Notes under the pieces: model-generated
Database searches by the model: none
The model's input: the letters and a program-made list of their open reading frames with translations, nothing else
What the model was told of the DNA's origin: nothing
NCBI GenBank assembly: GCA_025935655.1
Contig: JAICUV010000161.1
Coordinates: forward strand, 1 to 7,990
Length of the DNA: 7,990 nt
Source: Chloroflexota bacterium
GTDB taxonomy: Bacteria; Chloroflexota; Limnocylindria; Limnocylindrales; CSP1-4
Direction: 5' to 3'
Program-made: the position numbers and the translations under genes
Shown here: positions 5,756 to 7,990 of the stretch, piece by piece
How the letters are laid out: every line of letters starts with the position of its first letter
Position numbering within the stretch: the stretch's first letter is position 1

Positions 5756-6273
5756 TACGGGTTGCGCAGGCCGTCGCGGCGGTCGACGAGGTCGCGGGCG
5801 GCAGCCGGTTCGCGACCGGCCACGGCCATGCCCATCGCCTTGCGGGTCGCCCGGCGGGCGGACTCGCGGACGGCCGTCTCGTCGGCCGCCGCGGCGTCGA
5901 TCCAGACGGCCACGAAGACGATCGACTCGTCGGTCGGGGGCAGCAGACCGTCGGCGACGGCGTCGAGCACGCCCTGACCGACGCCGAGCTGGGTCGCGCC
6001 GTAGGTGATCGTCGCGTGGCGGTCGCCGGCCAGCGTCGACTTGTTCATCATCACGGTCGGAGGCCAGACCGGCTCGTAGTGATCCTTGTCCGGCCCCAGG
6101 CAGACGAGGATCGGGCTGTGGCCCTGGCGCGGGGTGGTGAAGGCCGTCATCAGCGCCGCGGCGGTCGTGCCGCCCCGGCGGGCGAGGATCACGTTGGCGT
6201 GGCAGCCGTTCGGGTCGGTGCCCGACCAGCCCTCACCGATGGCCCCGTCGAGGGAGCGCTCCTCTGTTCCCAT
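5740..6273 (-). CDS. fae: Formaldehyde-activating enzyme (Fae) homologue
   Basis: A 177-residue protein matching the Fae family almost end to end. Fae condenses formaldehyde with tetrahydromethanopterin to give methylene-H4MPT in the cytoplasm. Visible family features: IGEGWSGTDPNGCHANVIL (12-30) with H25 at the place of the proposed catalytic His, RRGGTTAAALMTAF (32-45), PPTVMMNKSTL (71-81), YGATQLGVGQGVLDAVADGL (91-110), FVAVWID (120-126) and a closing amphipathic EATRK-like helix. It carries a C-terminal tail ending NPYYSGS. The ATG at 6273 has an AAGGAG (minus strand 6284-6279) 5 nt upstream, the best ribosome site in the window. No other H4MPT or C1 genes are present, so it may be a stand-alone formaldehyde scavenger or a paralogue with another pterin-like partner; this is inference. 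Confidence 0.88.
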   Translation of the reverse strand: MGTEERSLDGAIGEGWSGTDPNGCHANVILARRGGTTAAALMTAFTTPRQGHSPILVCLGPDKDHYEPVWPPTVMMNKSTLAGDRHATITYGATQLGVGQGVLDAVADGLLPPTDESIVFVAVWIDAAAADETAVRESARRATRKAMGMAVAGREPAAARDLVDRRDGLRNPYYSGS

Positions 6274-6316
6274 CAGCTCTCCTTGGCTCGTGGTTTTTTC
6301 GTGCACCGCGCCGGGG

Positions 6317-6345
6317 TCGTCAGGCGCGAAACACGCTGGTAGGCT
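6317..6345 (+). promoter_or_regulatory. Candidate promoter of the RCC1-repeat gene
   Basis: TCGTCA (6317-6322, 4 of 6 matches to TTGACA) and TAGGCT (6340-6345, TAnnnT) are 17 bp apart. The transcript would start near 6352 and carry an AGGGAG ribosome site (6373-6378), 6 nt before the ATG at 6385. It overlaps the opposing fae promoter. Confidence 0.4.
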
Positions 6346-6363
6346 AGAGCGAGAACGTGTCAA
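6336..6363 (-). promoter_or_regulatory. Candidate promoter of the fae homologue
   Basis: On the minus strand a perfect TTGACA (6363-6358) is followed after 16 bp by TACCAG (6341-6336), a weak -10. Transcription would begin near 6329, giving a leader of about 55 nt with AAGGAG near its end. The -35 is convincing, the -10 less so. The boxes interleave with the RCC1 promoter on the other strand. Confidence 0.4.
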
Positions 6364-6384
6364 GCGGCAGGTAGGGAGCATCGG

Positions 6385-7542
6385 ATGGGTGTACGAGGGC
6401 GGCGGGCGCGCGCCTGCGCGGCGGCGGCCGTGGTCGTGGCGGTCGCGGCGGTGGCGGGCGTCGGGAGCGCCGAAGCGGCGAACCCGGGCGTCGTCGTGAC
6501 GTGGGGCAGCGACGCCGACGGGCAGCTCGGGAACGGGCCCGCGGGCGGTCATCTCAAAGCCGCCGCCGTGTCCGGGTTGACGAACGTGATCGACATGCAC
6601 GGCGGCCGCGAGCACGTCGTCGCCCTGAAGCAGAACGGCACGGTCTGGACGTGGGGCCACAACAACGACGGCCAGCTCGGCGACGGGACGAAGACGAACC
6701 GCCCGGCGCCGGTGCAGGTCAAGGGGCTCTCCGGCGTCCGCGACGTGACCACCGGCCACTACTCGACCATCGCCCTCAAGGCCGACGGCACGGTCTGGGC
6801 GTGGGGCCTGAACAACTTCGGCCAGCTCGGGAACGGCACCACGAAGACGAGCACCATCCCCGTGTGGGTGAAGGGCCTCACGAACGTGATCCAGATCGCC
6901 GGCGCCCGCGACCACTCGCTCGCGGTGAAGTCCGACGGCAGCGTGTGGGCATGGGGCGACAACCAGTTCGGGAACCTCGGGAACGGCACCACGAAGAACA
7001 GCGACGTCCCGGTCCAGGTGAAGGGCCTGACGAACGTGATCCGCATCGCCGGCGGGCGCGATCACAGCCTCGCCATCGAGGGGAACGGCTCGGTGTGGGC
7101 CTGGGGCTGGAACCAGTACGGCCAGGTCGGCGACGGGACGACGACGAACCGGCTCACGCCGGTCAAGGTCGGCGGTCTGCCCGCGGCGGCCCGGCAGGTG
7201 GCGGCGGGCGCGAACCACAGCCTCGCGCGGCTCTCCAACGGCACCGTGTGGGCCTGGGGCCAGAACAGGTTCGGACAGGTCGGCGACGGGACGGGGGTCG
7301 GCCGGCTCACGCCCGTGAAGGTGGCCGGGATTGCGAACGCGATCAACATCGGCGCCGGCCGCCTGCACTCGCTCGTCATCGAGAAGGACCGGTCGGTGTG
7401 GGCATGGGGCGACAACGACTTCGGCCAGCTCGGCGACGGCACGACGACGAACCGGATGAAGCCGGTGCGCGTCGCCGGCGTCACCGGGGGCGAGCAGGTC
7501 GCGGGGGGGCGCGACTACAGCGTCGCGCTCGTGCGGCCGTAG
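6385..7542 (+). CDS. Secreted seven-repeat RCC1-type beta-propeller protein
   Basis: A 385-residue exported protein. Residues 1-31 are a signal peptide (basic start, then alanine/valine-rich core, cleavage about AEA|AN). The rest is seven RCC1 (regulator of chromosome condensation 1) repeats of the form VWAWG-xN-x-(F/Y)GQ(L/V)G(D/N)G, with the WG pair at residues 40, 90, 140, 190, 240, 291 and 342. Seven repeats is the number for one closed propeller, so the protein is essentially signal plus propeller, with no anchor or enzyme domain. The intervening strands repeat too (VKGLTNVIRIAGGRDHSLA). Bacterial RCC1 proteins are thought to be binding scaffolds on the cell surface or outside; the partner is unknown. 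An AGGGAG lies 6 nt upstream of the ATG. Its stop is 1 bp from that of the convergent MFS gene. Confidence 0.92.
   Translation: MGVRGRRARACAAAAVVVAVAAVAGVGSAEAANPGVVVTWGSDADGQLGNGPAGGHLKAAAVSGLTNVIDMHGGREHVVALKQNGTVWTWGHNNDGQLGDGTKTNRPAPVQVKGLSGVRDVTTGHYSTIALKADGTVWAWGLNNFGQLGNGTTKTSTIPVWVKGLTNVIQIAGARDHSLAVKSDGSVWAWGDNQFGNLGNGTTKNSDVPVQVKGLTNVIRIAGGRDHSLAIEGNGSVWAWGWNQYGQVGDGTTTNRLTPVKVGGLPAAARQVAAGANHSLARLSNGTVWAWGQNRFGQVGDGTGVGRLTPVKVAGIANAINIGAGRLHSLVIEKDRSVWAWGDNDFGQLGDGTTTNRMKPVRVAGVTGGEQVAGGRDYSVALVRP
6499..7539 (+). repeat. Seven tandem RCC1-blade coding repeats (150-153 bp unit)
   Basis: The coding DNA repeats in step with the protein: the tryptophan-glycine codon pair recurs every 150 bp for the first five units and every 153 bp for the last two. 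Blocks such as ACGAACGTGATC recur at DNA level in several units (for example in the stretches after the first, third and fourth WG pairs), and GGGAACGGCACCACGAAGA is shared by the third and fourth units. This points to internal duplication of a blade-sized segment. Confidence 0.75.
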
Positions 7543-7543
7543 C

Positions 7544-7990
7544 TCACGGAGGACGGCTCCCGTCGGGGGCGGGGGCCGTCCTCATCCGTGCCACGACCTC
7601 CGCGGCCGCCTCGGGAGTGAGGTCGTCGAAGCGGTCGATCCGGCGCAGCTCCGGGAACCGCCACGCCCACACGAAGGCCACGGCGACGGACGCCGCTCCA
7701 CCCAGGACGACGGCGGGCACCGCTCCGAGGAGGGCGGCGGCGACGCCCGACTCGAAGGCGCCGAGCTCGTTCGACGCGCCGATGAACACCCGCTCGACCG
7801 CGCTCACCCGGCCGCGCAGCGCCGGCGGCGTCAGCAGCGGCGAGAGCGTGCTGCGCACCACCATGCTGACCATGTCGGCCCCCGCCAGCGCGGCCAGGGC
7901 GAAGAGCGAGAGCACGAAGCTGCGGGAGACCCCGAACACGACCGTGAAGACGCCGAAGAGGGCGACGACGGTGAACAGGGTCCGGCCGAC
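7544..7990 (-). CDS. MFS exporter, C-terminal part (MFS_3 / EntS-like)
   Basis: The last 148 residues of a major facilitator superfamily transporter whose start lies beyond the right edge; the frame is open to the window end (VGRTLFTVVALFGVFTV is the first visible stretch), so the GTG at 7939 is not the start. Four hydrophobic segments are visible, consistent with the final helices of a 12-helix protein. The loop RSTLSPLLTPPALRGRVSAV and following FIGASNELGAFESG are typical of the MFS_3 (transmembrane secretion effector) / enterobactin-exporter EntS-like group of multidrug or siderophore exporters. A cytoplasmic tail of about 40 residues (RRIDRFDDLTPEAAAEVVAR onward) follows. The substrate is unknown. 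A hairpin lies within its last codons. Confidence 0.87.
   Translation of the reverse strand, partial: VGRTLFTVVALFGVFTVVFGVSRSFVLSLFALAALAGADMVSMVVRSTLSPLLTPPALRGRVSAVERVFIGASNELGAFESGVAAALLGAVPAVVLGGAASVAVAFVWAWRFPELRRIDRFDDLTPEAAAEVVARMRTAPAPDGSRPP
7549..7583 (+). terminator. Hairpin ending RCC1 transcription, inside the MFS 3' end
   Basis: GAGGACGGCTCCCG (7549-7562) pairs with CGGGGGCCGTCCTC (7570-7583): 13 Watson-Crick pairs plus one G-T, with a 7-nt loop. It starts 7 bp after the RCC1 stop. Because the MFS gene ends at 7544, the hairpin is encoded within its last 13 codons. No T-tract. The terminator role is inferred. Confidence 0.5.

Noticed and set aside
6274..7368. Long minus-strand extension of the fae frame across the RCC1 gene
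   Set aside because: Repetitive proline/arginine-rich translation is the mirror of the RCC1 repeats; a strong ribosome site and the Fae N-terminus fix the start at 6273.
1..7990. CRISPR array, tRNA, rRNA, insertion-sequence gene or defence system
   Set aside because: No regularly spaced short repeats with unique spacers, no tRNA-like cloverleaf, no transposase, nuclease, reverse transcriptase or toxin-antitoxin signature was seen in any reading frame.

Overview
The window is very GC-rich, with G or C at almost every third codon position. It carries TAnnnT -10 boxes placed about 6 nt before start codons and a protein resembling the PPOX-class F420/flavin enzymes. Together these suggest a high-GC actinobacterium, plausibly of the Thermoleophilia (Gaiellales/Solirubrobacterales) type. 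This placement is inferred from style and gene content; there is no rRNA or other marker gene.

Layout, left to right: the last 30 codons of a BBE-type FAD-linked oxidoreductase (+); a strong hairpin; a secreted ASH/choice-of-anchor plus FlgD-like Ig protein (-); an intergenic palindrome; an aldo/keto reductase (+); an M24/creatinase-like hydrolase (+); a YCII-family protein (-); a small PPOX-fold protein (+); a 150-bp intergenic stretch holding an inverted pair of GGGGTCAGACCCC-type REP palindromes, then a promoter with an operator-like palindrome; an unlisted 55-codon membrane microprotein (+) four bases ahead of a TDT/SLAC1-family transporter (+); a formaldehyde-activating enzyme (Fae) homologue (-); a secreted seven-repeat RCC1-type beta-propeller (+); and the C-terminal part of an MFS_3/EntS-like exporter (-) that runs off the right edge.

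The genes are mostly single, independently promoted units on alternating strands. Convergent pairs are packed very tightly: a 9-bp gap, a 16-bp overlap and a 1-bp gap. The only clear operon is microprotein plus TDT transporter, whose promoter has a near-perfect palindrome filling the spacer between -35 and -10. No single pathway ties the genes together; the region looks like ordinary chromosomal housekeeping and accessory metabolism. The parts most worth a second look are the microprotein/transporter operon with its operator, the REP pair beside it, the isolated fae homologue with no other C1 genes nearby, and the M24 hydrolase that has lost the standard metal-ligand signature.
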